Below, piece after piece: positions 47,580 to 56,943 of a stretch of 64,000 nucleotides of DNA. Within the stretch, counting starts at the first letter, position 1. The number at the start of each line of letters is the position of its first letter. This DNA is from Nocardioides sp. (GTDB lineage Bacteria; Actinomycetota; Actinomycetes; Propionibacteriales; Nocardioidaceae), in NCBI RefSeq assembly GCF_030149505.1, contig NZ_JASBRN010000045.1, forward strand, positions 298,042-362,041. Direction: 5' to 3'. Position numbers and translations under genes: made by a program. Below the pieces are notes generated by a model that saw nothing but the letters and a program-made list of their open reading frames with translations, ran no database searches and was not told where the DNA came from.

Positions 47580-48079
47580 CCCAGGTTGCACGCGAGGCAC
47601 CAGTGGTTGCGCCCCTCGACCCGCTCGAACCACAGGGTGTCGAGGGCCGAGGCGGCCAGGGCCAGGCCGCGACCGGACTCGGCGAGCTCGTCGGGCATGG
47701 ACAGGTCGCCGAGGTCGAGGCTCACCGGCATGCCGTTGTCGCTCAGGGTGGCGACGACCTCACGGTCGGTGGCCAGCAGCTGGATCTCGAAGCGGCGCGC
47801 CTCGGACGGGTCCACCGCAGGCAGCGCGGAGTCGTGGGCGTAGGCGTGCTCGACGATGTTGCCGAGGATCTCGATGACCGACATCTCGAACTTCACCCGC
47901 ACCGGGTCCGAGACCTGGGGGTTGTGCGTGAAGAGGTGCTCGAGCATCGAGTGGACGAGGTCCATCACCTCCGGGTCGGCCACCGCCGAGAGCACCAGCC
48001 GGTGCGGCGCAGCAGCGAGCTCGTCGAGGACGGCGGGACGTCCCGCCTCCTCGCCTCGCCCGCCTGCGCCCTCAGGCAT
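47576..48079 (-). CDS. HATPase_c anti-sigma/serine kinase (RsbW-like)
   Basis: VKFEMSVIEILGNIVEHAY, ATLSDNGMPVSLDL, ESGRGLALAASALDTLWFERVEGRNHWCL. Confidence 0.85.
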   Translation of the reverse strand: MPEGAGGRGEEAGRPAVLDELAAAPHRLVLSAVADPEVMDLVHSMLEHLFTHNPQVSDPVRVKFEMSVIEILGNIVEHAYAHDSALPAVDPSEARRFEIQLLATDREVVATLSDNGMPVSLDLGDLSMPDELAESGRGLALAASALDTLWFERVEGRNHWCLACNLG

Positions 48080-48404
48080 CGAAGGCCGTCTCGACGCTCT
48101 CGCGCGCCCGCAGCACCCGATCGAGGTTGGTCAGCTCGAAGACCGAGACCACCGCCGGGGTGGGTCGGGCGACCCGCAGGTCGCCGCCGGCCTGGCGCGC
48201 GGCCTTGAGGCCGCCGATGAGAGCACCGAGGCCGGAGGAGTCCAGGAAGGTCGTCTCCCCGAGGTCGACGACGATCCGGGCGCTGCCACCCGCCACGAGG
48301 TCGGAGAGGGTCTCCTTGAGCTGGCGCGCGGAGACCATGTTCAGCCGGCCGCGCGGGACGACCACGGCGATGCCGTCGTCACGGGTGGAGACGTCGAGTT
48401 CCAT
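48072..48404 (-). CDS. STAS-domain anti-sigma factor antagonist
   Basis: RIVVDLGETTFLDSSGLGALIGGLKAARQAGGDLRVARPTPAVVSVFELTNLD. Confidence 0.92.
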   Translation of the reverse strand: MELDVSTRDDGIAVVVPRGRLNMVSARQLKETLSDLVAGGSARIVVDLGETTFLDSSGLGALIGGLKAARQAGGDLRVARPTPAVVSVFELTNLDRVLRARESVETAFDA

Positions 48405-50470
48405 CAGGTTGCTCCTTCACGGGCGGGTGCCGCGATGTCGGTCGGTGGGTCGGACTGCAGGTCGGACGAGGGTTCCGGTGGCTCGAAGCCGCGGTAGCGG
48501 GCGGCCTTGATGATGACGGAGAAGATGAGCAGGTCGAAGGCGACCCACACCATGTTGAACAGCGCCCCGGCGGTGTTGGCCTGACCGGCGAGGATCCGGA
48601 TGGTGCCGACGACCATGGCCGCCAAGAGCAGCCCGATCGCCCACAGCTGCGGGCGGACCAGGTGCCAGGCCGGTCCGGTGGGTTCCTGCTTGGTCTTGGG
48701 GGTGACCGCGAAGTCGAGGGGGCGGTTGAGGAAGACGTTGCCGAAGGCGGAGGTGAAGGACTTGATCCACACCGGGAAGAGCGCCAGGGAGTACTGCTGG
48801 CCGCGCCAGGTCGGTCTCCCGTCCGCCACGAGCCAGAACAACAGCTGGTTGACCACTAGGAACGGCACGAGCCGCAGGAAGAACTCGGTGGAGAGCGCCT
48901 GGACGGGCAGCACGCCGATCATCAGGTAGACCACGGGGGCGCCGATGTAGACGATTGCGGCGAAGCCGGAGAGGTAGCTCCACATCGTCGCGAAGTACAT
49001 GAGCCTCTGCGGCAGCGTCAGGCCCTTCTGCACCAGCGGGTTCTCGCGGAACATCACCTGCACCGTGCCCTGGGCCCAGCGCAACCGCTGCACCAGCATC
49101 GTCTGCAGGTCCTCCGGCGCCAGGCCGTGGGCCAGCACCTCGTCGTGGTAGGCCGAGTGCCAGCCCATCGTGTGCAGTCGCATGCAGGTCGCCATGTCCT
49201 CGGTGACCGAGATCGTGGCCAGCGGCATGATCGCCTGCGCCTCACCGCCGCGGTCGACGTCGATCGCGCGCACCAGCGTCTCCACGGCCTCGACCGCCGC
49301 GAGGGGCGAGAGGTCGCGGGCCAGGACCTGGCCCAGCTCGCCTGCGTCCATGGAGCCGAGGTGGATGTCGGGGTCCTCGGCGATCTCCTCGAGCTCGGCC
49401 AGGACGGCGAGGTCCTCCTGGAGCGTGGCGAGGTCGTCGGCCACCAGCGACGCGCGCACGGCTGCCACCCGCTGCTGAAAGGCGAAGGTGACGTCGAAGA
49501 GCGGGACGTCGCGGGCGAGGTCGCGCCGCGCCCCGTCGATGTCCGCCAGGATCGTGTCCAGCGCCGCCCGGACCTCGTGCTCCTCCGGCCCGAGGCCCGC
49601 ACGCGAGCGGCGTACGACGCTGCGGGCCGTGCGCAGCGCCCGCTCGACGCCGGTCTCGACCTCCTGGACGTAGCGGCTGATGCCCAGTTGCATGAGCGCC
49701 TCGCGGCGGATCACGGCGTTGGAGCCGCAGAAGAACGCGGAGTTCCAGCCGTCCTTGCCCTGCTGGATCGGCCCGTAGAACAGCGGCGCCTGGCTGCCGA
49801 GCGGATCGTCGTCGGGCACGTTCACGAACCACTGCGGGGTCTGGACCAGGGCCATCTTCTCGTCGGTGAAGTAGCCCAGGGTCCGGTCCAGGATCTCCGG
49901 CATCGGGATCTGGTCGGCGTCGAGGATCAGCATGAACTCGCCGTCGGTGTTGAGCAGCGCGTTGTTGAGGTTGCCGGCCTTGGCGTGCCGCGGCATCCCG
50001 ACCCAGTCCGCTGAGCGGGTCAGCCAGCCGATGCCCTCGGCCTCGGCGGCCGCCCGCATCTCGGGCCGGTTGCCGTCGTCGAGCACCCACGTGCGGTGGG
50101 GGTAGGTGATCGCCTTGGCCGCCCGCGCGGTGGTCATCACCAGGTCGATCGGCTCGTTGTAGGTCGCGATGAACACGTCGACCGTCAGGTCCGGCGGGGC
50201 CGGCGGTGGCTCGCCGCGCTCGCGCAGCCTCCACATGCCCAGCCCGAAGAGCAGGGAGTCGATGAGGCTGTAGGTCTCGGCCAGCACGAGCGGGACGCCG
50301 ATCCACCAGGCGTCCCAGTTGACCGAGAACAGCCAGCGCCAGGTGACGTAGTTGAGGCCCAGCAGCGCGGTCAGCACCACGACGATGCGGATCTGCAGCA
50401 GCCGGTGTCGCCTGCGCCGCTCGGCGGCCTCGGGGGAGAGGGCGGCCGGTTCGGCCCGGCGAGGACTCAC
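48404..50470 (-). CDS. Cellulose-synthase-like GT2 glycosyltransferase with central helical insertion
   Basis: VDVFIATYNEP, LDDGNR, LILDADQIP, SVTEDM, QRLRWAQGT; multiple TM segments. Confidence 0.9.
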   Translation of the reverse strand: MSPRRAEPAALSPEAAERRRRHRLLQIRIVVVLTALLGLNYVTWRWLFSVNWDAWWIGVPLVLAETYSLIDSLLFGLGMWRLRERGEPPPAPPDLTVDVFIATYNEPIDLVMTTARAAKAITYPHRTWVLDDGNRPEMRAAAEAEGIGWLTRSADWVGMPRHAKAGNLNNALLNTDGEFMLILDADQIPMPEILDRTLGYFTDEKMALVQTPQWFVNVPDDDPLGSQAPLFYGPIQQGKDGWNSAFFCGSNAVIRREALMQLGISRYVQEVETGVERALRTARSVVRRSRAGLGPEEHEVRAALDTILADIDGARRDLARDVPLFDVTFAFQQRVAAVRASLVADDLATLQEDLAVLAELEEIAEDPDIHLGSMDAGELGQVLARDLSPLAAVEAVETLVRAIDVDRGGEAQAIMPLATISVTEDMATCMRLHTMGWHSAYHDEVLAHGLAPEDLQTMLVQRLRWAQGTVQVMFRENPLVQKGLTLPQRLMYFATMWSYLSGFAAIVYIGAPVVYLMIGVLPVQALSTEFFLRLVPFLVVNQLLFWLVADGRPTWRGQQYSLALFPVWIKSFTSAFGNVFLNRPLDFAVTPKTKQEPTGPAWHLVRPQLWAIGLLLAAMVVGTIRILAGQANTAGALFNMVWVAFDLLIFSVIIKAARYRGFEPPEPSSDLQSDPPTDIAAPAREGAT

Positions 50471-51675
50471 CCGATCTCCTTCACGCCCTGCCGGAACACC
50501 GCCACGACCGTGATGTCGTCCAGTGGCGTCTCCTCGGTCGCGGTGCGCGCCATCGCCGTGAGGAAGGATGGCAGGTCGTCGGCCTCGGCGACCCAGGAGC
50601 CGACTGCCCGCGGCCAGTCGTCGGGGTCCTCGAGCAGGTCCAGGACGCCGTCGCTGAAGAGCACGAGCCGGTCACCGGTCCGCAGCTCGACCTCGACCTC
50701 CTCCCAGTGGTCGTCGGGCAGGATGCCGAGCGGCCGGTCGCGACCGGAGAGCCGCACGGGCGTGCCGTCGGCGCGGACCAGCAGGAGCAGGCCGGAGCCG
50801 GCGTCGACGTACCTGGCGATGCCCGACTCCAGGTCGAGGGCGAGGTCGATGAGGGTCACGAAGGACTCCGCGCGCTCCAGGTCGTCGAGCATCGAGCGTG
50901 CCACGTGGGTGACCGTCACGCCGAGGTCGACCCCGGCGGAGACGGCCGAGGAGGTGCTGCGCAGGGCGGTGCGGGTGGCGGCGCCGATGAGCGCGGCACC
51001 GGTGCCCTTGCCCATGACGTCACCGAGGCTGACGTGCAGGACCCCGCCGCTGACCTCGTAGTCGTAGAAGTCGCCGCCGACCGCCAGCGCGGGCAGGCAG
51101 AGCCCGTCGACGTCCCACTCGCCGACCCGGACCGGGCGGGAGGGCAGCAACGAGGCCTGGACCCGGCTGGCCTGCTGCATCTCGGTGGAGGCGACGAGCT
51201 CGCGCTCGGCCCAGGCGGCGAGGTCTTCGAAGGCCTCGCGCTGCTCGGGGGTCAGCTCGCGCGGCTTGGTGTCGAAGACGCAGAAGGTGGCCACCGGGGT
51301 GCCGGTGTGGTCGCGCAGCGGCAGGCCGACGTAGGCGTTGACCCCGTCGTGGACCACGGGCAGGTCCTGGAAGCGCGGGTCGGCGTGGGCGTCGACGACG
51401 GCCAACGGCTCGGTGGCGTCCTCCGCGAGGGTGGTGACGCAGAAGGTGTCCTCGGCCTGCATCGACCCGGGCTCGAAGCCCGCCGCGCTGGGGAACCAGG
51501 CGCGACCGCGATCCAGGACCGTCACCGCGGACATCGGGACGTCCAGGGCCAGGCAGGCGAGCCGGGTGATCCGGTCCAGCCGGGGGTGGCTGCCGGTCTC
51601 GGCGAGTCCCAGCCCGTCCACCGCGCGCTGGCGGCGCTCGTCCTCGACACCCCCGACCACCTGCGACCTCCCCAT
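50467..51675 (-). CDS. GAF-SpoIIE/PP2C phosphatase
   Basis: GAF-like CFCVTTL.. region, then ALAVGGDFYDYEVSGGVLHVSLGDVMGKGTGAALIGA and RLVLFSDGVLDLLE. Confidence 0.9.
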   Translation of the reverse strand: MGRSQVVGGVEDERRQRAVDGLGLAETGSHPRLDRITRLACLALDVPMSAVTVLDRGRAWFPSAAGFEPGSMQAEDTFCVTTLAEDATEPLAVVDAHADPRFQDLPVVHDGVNAYVGLPLRDHTGTPVATFCVFDTKPRELTPEQREAFEDLAAWAERELVASTEMQQASRVQASLLPSRPVRVGEWDVDGLCLPALAVGGDFYDYEVSGGVLHVSLGDVMGKGTGAALIGAATRTALRSTSSAVSAGVDLGVTVTHVARSMLDDLERAESFVTLIDLALDLESGIARYVDAGSGLLLLVRADGTPVRLSGRDRPLGILPDDHWEEVEVELRTGDRLVLFSDGVLDLLEDPDDWPRAVGSWVAEADDLPSFLTAMARTATEETPLDDITVVAVFRQGVKEIG

Positions 51676-51796
51676 CGGCGCGCCTCGACCACTCGGTGGG
51701 TGGACGCTACCGCGCCGACCGATAGTTTGTGGGCGACCGCCCGGATGTGCCGTGGCGATCGGGCGACAGGCCGCGCCGGGGAGGTGCGGTCGGGAG

Positions 51797-52555
51797 GTGG
51801 CAGACGTGACCCAGGTGCGGCACCGGGCCCTCGTGGTCGACGACGACCCCGACATCGCCGACCTCGTGGTCATGGTGCTCGAGGCGCTTGATATGGACGT
51901 CGTCGTGGCCTCGACCGGCGCGACGGCGCTGGCCCTGGCGCGTGAGCGCCAACCCGATCTGGTCACCCTCGACCTGACCCTGCCGGACATGGACGGCACC
52001 GAGGTCTGCGAGCAACTGCGTTCCTTCACCGACGCTTACATCATCATGGTGACCGGGCGGGACGCCGAGATCGACCGCCTGGTCGGGCTCGAGGTGGGCG
52101 CCGACGAGTACCTCTCCAAGCCCTTCTCGCCGCGGGAGCTCCGTGCGCGCGCCGCCGCGCTGCTCCGGCGCCCGCGCATGGGCCTGCCCGGCCCCGCCAC
52201 CGATGACGAGCAGGACCGCACGACGGTCCGGGCCTCCGGCGTGGCCATGACCGACCTGGGTCACGGCCTGCTGCTCGATCCGCTGACGGGGGCCACCCGC
52301 TACCGCGACGAGTCGGTGCCGCTGACCCCCACCGAGGGCCGGCTGCTGCTGACGCTGGCCCGCCACCTGGGGGAGTCGATGGAACGCGGGGCGCTGGTCA
52401 AGGAGGTCTGGCAGGGGGAGTTCATCGAGTCCGACTTCCTGGTCGACGTCCAGGTGGCCGGCCTGCGCCGCAAGCTGCGCAGCACCACGGGCCGCGACTG
52501 GATCGCGGTCGTCGGGGGCACGGCGTACCGGCTCAGGACGGCCCAGGAGGCCTGA
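51797..52555 (+). CDS. OmpR-family two-component response regulator
   Basis: ALVVDDDPDIADLV, DLVTLDLTLPDMDG, GADEYLSKPFSPRELRAR, C-terminal winged helix. Confidence 0.92.
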   Translation: MADVTQVRHRALVVDDDPDIADLVVMVLEALDMDVVVASTGATALALARERQPDLVTLDLTLPDMDGTEVCEQLRSFTDAYIIMVTGRDAEIDRLVGLEVGADEYLSKPFSPRELRARAAALLRRPRMGLPGPATDDEQDRTTVRASGVAMTDLGHGLLLDPLTGATRYRDESVPLTPTEGRLLLTLARHLGESMERGALVKEVWQGEFIESDFLVDVQVAGLRRKLRSTTGRDWIAVVGGTAYRLRTAQEA

Positions 52556-53231
52556 ACCGCTCGTTGAACCGGCGTACGACGTCCTGCTCGACGGTGCGCG
52601 CAGCCTCCCTCGCCTTGCGCCGGGCCAGCTCGGAGGCCGCCTGGATCGCCTGCGGGTCCAGGCGCTCCCTCGCGGCGCTCTCCTTGGCCAGGGCCCGCGC
52701 CTCCTTGGCCCGCTTCTTCTCCAGCGCGGCGAGCTCGGAGGCCACGATGTCCTCGCGGGCGACGTGCACCCGCACGACGTTGAGGAAGGTGACCACGGTG
52801 ACGATGAGGGGCCACGGCAGCTGCCACTCGCCCGGGGACTCGCCCCAGGCGAGGGTCGCGTAGACCGCCCAGCAGATGAGGCTGGGGGCGAGGAACCCGA
52901 GCACCGCCTGCCGCCGGTCGCTGGCCCACTCCTGCTCAGCGCGGGTCCGCAGCTCGGCGGGGGTGGCCCGGACCAGACCGCGCCCCTGGGGTGCGGTGAG
53001 CCGGGGGACCAGGTCCTCGAGCAGCGGCACGAGGTCACCGAGCCACCGGGCCTCGCGGGCGTGCTCGGCCCGCTCGTCGTGCTCGGCCAGGTCCAGCCGT
53101 CCCTCGGCGTAGGCCTCGCCCAGCAGGTGCGTGGCGGTGAACCGGTCGGCGTCGCTGGCCCGCAGCCGGGCGTGGGCGGGGTCGCGCGGGTCGTGCGGGA
53201 ACGCGCTCCAGGCATCGGCGTCGAGTCCCAC
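52533..53231 (-). CDS. DUF1707-domain two-TM protein
   Basis: LRASDADRFTATHLLGEAYAEGRLDLAEHDERAEHAREARWLGDLVPLLEDL. Confidence 0.8.
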   Translation of the reverse strand: MGLDADAWSAFPHDPRDPAHARLRASDADRFTATHLLGEAYAEGRLDLAEHDERAEHAREARWLGDLVPLLEDLVPRLTAPQGRGLVRATPAELRTRAEQEWASDRRQAVLGFLAPSLICWAVYATLAWGESPGEWQLPWPLIVTVVTFLNVVRVHVAREDIVASELAALEKKRAKEARALAKESAARERLDPQAIQAASELARRKAREAARTVEQDVVRRFNERFRPPGPS

Positions 53232-53330
53232 GGGCCCTCCTCCGCTCCTCGTCGGTCGCTCGTGGTCCCAGCCTAGGCGCCGCGGCGGAGCGCAGTGCCC
53301 GGACCGGGCGGGTCGCTGGCGGCGCGCAAC

Positions 53331-53344
53331 TAGAACACGTTACA
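53331..53344. promoter_or_regulatory. KstR-type box
   Basis: tagaacacgttaca matches TnnAACnnGTTnnA at every fixed position. Confidence 0.65.
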
Positions 53345-53427
53345 GTTCCGGCGCGGCCGCCGACCGGTGGGCGCACGACGAGACGAACCCTGGCGGGGCC
53401 GCTCGGGGAAGGGGAGGATCACCCGCT

Positions 53428-54435
53428 GTGACCACACCCTCATCCCCGTCGCCTGCGGGCCAGGACGTCGAGGTCGACCTCGTCGTCGTCGGCGCAGGCC
53501 CCACCGGCCTGTTCGCCGCCTACTACGCTGGCTTCCGCGGCCATCGGATCGCCGTCGTCGACTCGCTGCCCGAGCTCGGTGGCCAGGTGACCGCGATGTA
53601 CCCCGAGAAGCAGATCCTCGACGTCGCCGGCTTCCCGTCGGTCAAGGGCCGCGACCTGGTCGCCGGCCTGGTCGCCCAGGCCGCGACCGCCGACCCGGTC
53701 TACCTCCTGGGCCGCACGGCCACCGAGCTCCAGCACTCCGAGGACGGAGTCGTGCTGAGCCTCGACGACGGGACCGTGGTGCGGGCGGGCGCCATGCTCA
53801 TCACCGCCGGCATCGGCAAGTTCAGCCCCCGGCCGCTGCCCGCCGGGCACGAGTTCCTCGGCCGCGGCCTGGAGTTCTTCGTCCCCTCCTTCGCCCCGTA
53901 CGCCGGCAAGGACGTCGTCATCGTCGGCGGCGGCGACTCCGCGTTCGACTGGGCGGTCCACCTCGAGCCCGTCGCCAGGTCGGTCACCCTCGTGCACCGC
54001 CGCGACGCCTTCCGCGCCCACGAGCGCACCGTGGCGCAGGTGCGTGCCTCGTCGGTCCGGATCGTCACCAAGGCCGAGCTGACCGCCCTGCGCCCGGACC
54101 CGGACGGTCACCTCGGCGAGGTCGACATCACCGACCCCGACGGTGTGACGACGTACCCCTGCCAGGCGGTGGTGGCCGCGCTCGGCTTCGTCGCCGACCT
54201 CGGACCGATCCAGCAGTGGGGCGTGGAGGTGCAGAAGCGGCACGTCGTGGTGGACTCCTCGATGCGCACCAACCTGTCCCGGGTCTTCGCCGCCGGCGAC
54301 ATCACCGAGTACCCCGGCAAGGTCCGGCTCATCGCCGTGGGCTTCGGCGAGGCGGCCACGGCCGTCAACAACGCGACCGTGGCGATCGACCCGACCGCCA
54401 AGGTCTTCCCCGGACACTCCTCGGAAGGTGGCTGA
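53428..54435 (+). CDS. Ferredoxin-NADP+ reductase-like NAD(P)/FAD-dependent oxidoreductase
   Basis: DLVVVGAGPTGLFAAYYAGFRG, VVIVGGGDSAFDWAVHLEPVA, VFAAGDITEYPGKVRLIAVGFGEAATAVN. Confidence 0.9.
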   Translation: MTTPSSPSPAGQDVEVDLVVVGAGPTGLFAAYYAGFRGHRIAVVDSLPELGGQVTAMYPEKQILDVAGFPSVKGRDLVAGLVAQAATADPVYLLGRTATELQHSEDGVVLSLDDGTVVRAGAMLITAGIGKFSPRPLPAGHEFLGRGLEFFVPSFAPYAGKDVVIVGGGDSAFDWAVHLEPVARSVTLVHRRDAFRAHERTVAQVRASSVRIVTKAELTALRPDPDGHLGEVDITDPDGVTTYPCQAVVAALGFVADLGPIQQWGVEVQKRHVVVDSSMRTNLSRVFAAGDITEYPGKVRLIAVGFGEAATAVNNATVAIDPTAKVFPGHSSEGG

Positions 54436-54436
54436 C

Positions 54437-54904
54437 ATGGGTGGCGGACGCGACGGCGTGAAGATGAGCGACGCGGAAGTGCAGGCGCTGCTGGGGGAGA
54501 ACCTCAAGGTGCAGATCGCCAGCAACGGCCACGACGGGTTCCCGCACCTCTCCACGCTCTTCTACGTCCTGCACGAGGGCAACATCGCCTTCTGGACCTA
54601 CGGCCGCAGCCAGAAGATCCGCAACCTCGAGCGCGACCCGCGGGTCAGCGCCCTGGTCGAGGACGGCGTGGACTACTTCGAGCTGCGCGGCGCCTCGATC
54701 ACCGGGCGGGCGGAGATCATCCGCGACCGCGAGGGGATCCTCGAGATCGGCTCGGCCGTCGCCACCCGGATGCTCGCGGCCGAGTCCTTCGAGGCGCTGG
54801 GCGACTTCGGCCGCGAGACCGTCGAGAAGCAGGCCACCAAGCGGGTCGCCGTGGTGGTCCATCCCGAGCACGTCGCGACCTGGGACCACCGCAAGATGGT
54901 CTGA
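54437..54904 (+). CDS. Pyridoxamine 5'-phosphate oxidase-like (PPOX) family protein
   Basis: GFPHLSTLFYVLHEGNIAFWTYGRSQKIRNLERDPRVSALVEDG. Confidence 0.82.
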   Translation: MGGGRDGVKMSDAEVQALLGENLKVQIASNGHDGFPHLSTLFYVLHEGNIAFWTYGRSQKIRNLERDPRVSALVEDGVDYFELRGASITGRAEIIRDREGILEIGSAVATRMLAAESFEALGDFGRETVEKQATKRVAVVVHPEHVATWDHRKMV

Positions 54905-54959
54905 CCCGAGCCCCGACGACCCACACCGCCCCCCACCGACCCCTCCGAGGAGAGTCACG

Positions 54960-55154
54960 ATGAAGATCAAGGTCGACTTCGACCTGTGCGAGTCCAACGC
55001 CCTGTGCGAGGCCATGGCCCCCGAGGTGTTCGAGCTCGACGACGACGACTACCTGGTGGTCAAGACCGACCAGACGACCGACGAGAACATCGAGGACGTC
55101 AAGCGCGCGGTCGCCGCCTGCCCGCGTGCCGCGATCACGCTGGTCGAGGACTGA
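54960..55154 (+). CDS. Small ferredoxin
   Basis: MKIKVDFDLCESNALCEAMAPEVFELDDDDYLVV...AVAACPRAAITLVED; CxxxxxC...CP pattern. Confidence 0.88.
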   Translation: MKIKVDFDLCESNALCEAMAPEVFELDDDDYLVVKTDQTTDENIEDVKRAVAACPRAAITLVED

Positions 55155-55158
55155 TCCG

Positions 55159-56079
55159 GTGGCGGAGAGCGGGAGCAGCACCAGCACGTCCCTGGACGGC
55201 AAGGTCGCCGTCGTCACCGGTGCCGGCGCCGGCCTGGGTCGCGCGGAGGCGCTGGCCCTGGCGGACGCCGGGGCCCGCCTGGTCCTCAACGACCTCCCGG
55301 GTGCCGCCGACGCCGTCGCCGAGGAGATCCGCGGCCGGGGCGGCGAGGCGGTCGTGGCTGCCGGCGACGTCTCCGAGCGTGCCACCGCCGACGCGATGGT
55401 CGCCGCGGCCGTCGACGGCTTCGGCTCCCTCGACGTCGTGGTCAACAACGCGGGCATGACCCGCGACCGGATGCTCTTCAACCTCTCCGACGAGGAGTGG
55501 GACGACATCATCCGGGTGCACCTGCGGGGGCACTTCCTGCTCTCGCGCACCGCCTCGGCGTACTGGCGGGCCAAGGCGAAGGAGACCGGTGCGCCGGTCG
55601 ACGCAGCGGTCGTCAACACCGCCTCCGAGGCGTTCCTGTCCGGTCCTCCGGGCCAGGCCAACTACGCCGCCGCCAAGGCGGGCATCGCCGCCCTCACCGT
55701 GAGCACCGCGCGGGCCATGGCCTCCTCCGGCGTCCGTGCCAACGCGATCTGCCCGCGCGCCCGCACCGCGATGACCGCGCAGGTCTTCGGCGAGGACACC
55801 TCCGGCCAGGAGGTCGACCCGTACTCGCCCGCGCACGTCGCCCCGGTCGTGGCCTACCTCGCCAGCCCGGCGGCAGCACGGATCACCGGCCAGGTGTTCG
55901 TGGTCTACGGCGGGATGGTCGCGCTGGTCGCGGCCCCGGTGCTCGAGGACCGCTTCGACAAGAGCGGCACGCTCTGGACGCCCGAGGACCTCGACAAGCA
56001 GCTCGGGAGCTACTTCGCCGACCGCGACCCGTCCGTCGGCTTCGCGGCCGACTCGATCATGAAGCTGAGCGCACAGTGA
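55159..56079 (+). CDS. SDR family oxidoreductase
   Basis: [59 protein letters not shown]. Confidence 0.9.
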   Translation: MAESGSSTSTSLDGKVAVVTGAGAGLGRAEALALADAGARLVLNDLPGAADAVAEEIRGRGGEAVVAAGDVSERATADAMVAAAVDGFGSLDVVVNNAGMTRDRMLFNLSDEEWDDIIRVHLRGHFLLSRTASAYWRAKAKETGAPVDAAVVNTASEAFLSGPPGQANYAAAKAGIAALTVSTARAMASSGVRANAICPRARTAMTAQVFGEDTSGQEVDPYSPAHVAPVVAYLASPAAARITGQVFVVYGGMVALVAAPVLEDRFDKSGTLWTPEDLDKQLGSYFADRDPSVGFAADSIMKLSAQ

Positions 56080-56876
56080 TGACCGGGACCACCGGGACCA
56101 CGCCCGGCACCGGCCGGCTCCAGGGCAAGGTCGCCATCGTGACCGGCGCGGCCATGGGCCAGGGCGCGGCCATCGCCCGCGCGTACGTCGAGGAGGGTGC
56201 CCGCACCGTCCTCGCCGACGTCGCGAAGGACGAGGGCCAGGCGCTCGCGGCCGAGCTCGAGGCCAGCCATCCCGGGATGGCGGTCTTCGCCCACCACGAC
56301 GTCTCCGACGAGGGCGCGTGGGCCACGCTGGTCGAGGAGACCAACGAGCGGTTCGGCCCGGTCACCGTGCTGGCCAACAACGCCGGCATCCTGCGCTTCG
56401 GCCAGGTCGGTCGGCTGGACCTCTCCGACGTCGAGCTGATGTACCGCGTCAACCAGCTCGGCACCCTGCTCGGGATGAACGCCGTCACCAAGACGATGCG
56501 CAAGAACGGCGGCGGCTCGATCATCAACGCCTCTTCCACCGAGGGCCTGGGCGGCATGTCCGGCTGCGTCGCCTACGGCGGCACGAAGTTCGCGATCCGC
56601 GGCATGACCAAGGGTGCGGCGCACGAGCTGGGCCCGATGGGCATCCGGGTCAACTCCGTGCACCCCGGGATGATCGACACCCCGATGACGCGTGTGCACG
56701 GGGGAGACGCGGCGATGGAGTACGGCGCCTCCAAGGTCCCGCTGCGCCGGGTCGGTCATCCTGAGGACGTGGCGCCGCTCTACGTCTTCCTGGCGAGCGA
56801 CGAGTCGTCGTACATCAACGGTGCGGAGATCGCCGTCGACGGCGGCGTGACCGCCACCCACGGCTTCGGCGGCTGA
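56079..56876 (+). CDS. SDR family oxidoreductase (hydroxysteroid dehydrogenase-like)
   Basis: [62 protein letters not shown]. Confidence 0.9.
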   Translation: MTGTTGTTPGTGRLQGKVAIVTGAAMGQGAAIARAYVEEGARTVLADVAKDEGQALAAELEASHPGMAVFAHHDVSDEGAWATLVEETNERFGPVTVLANNAGILRFGQVGRLDLSDVELMYRVNQLGTLLGMNAVTKTMRKNGGGSIINASSTEGLGGMSGCVAYGGTKFAIRGMTKGAAHELGPMGIRVNSVHPGMIDTPMTRVHGGDAAMEYGASKVPLRRVGHPEDVAPLYVFLASDESSYINGAEIAVDGGVTATHGFGG

Positions 56877-56903
56877 GCGGACCGCTCGGCACAGCGGCTC
56901 ACC

Positions 56904-56938
56904 AGCACGGCCGTCGGGCAGGACCCGGCGGCCGTGCT
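56904..56938. terminator. Hairpin between convergent SDR and kstR
   Basis: agcacggccg...cggccgtgct, 10-bp perfect arms. Confidence 0.65.
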
Positions 56939-56943
56939 GCGCG

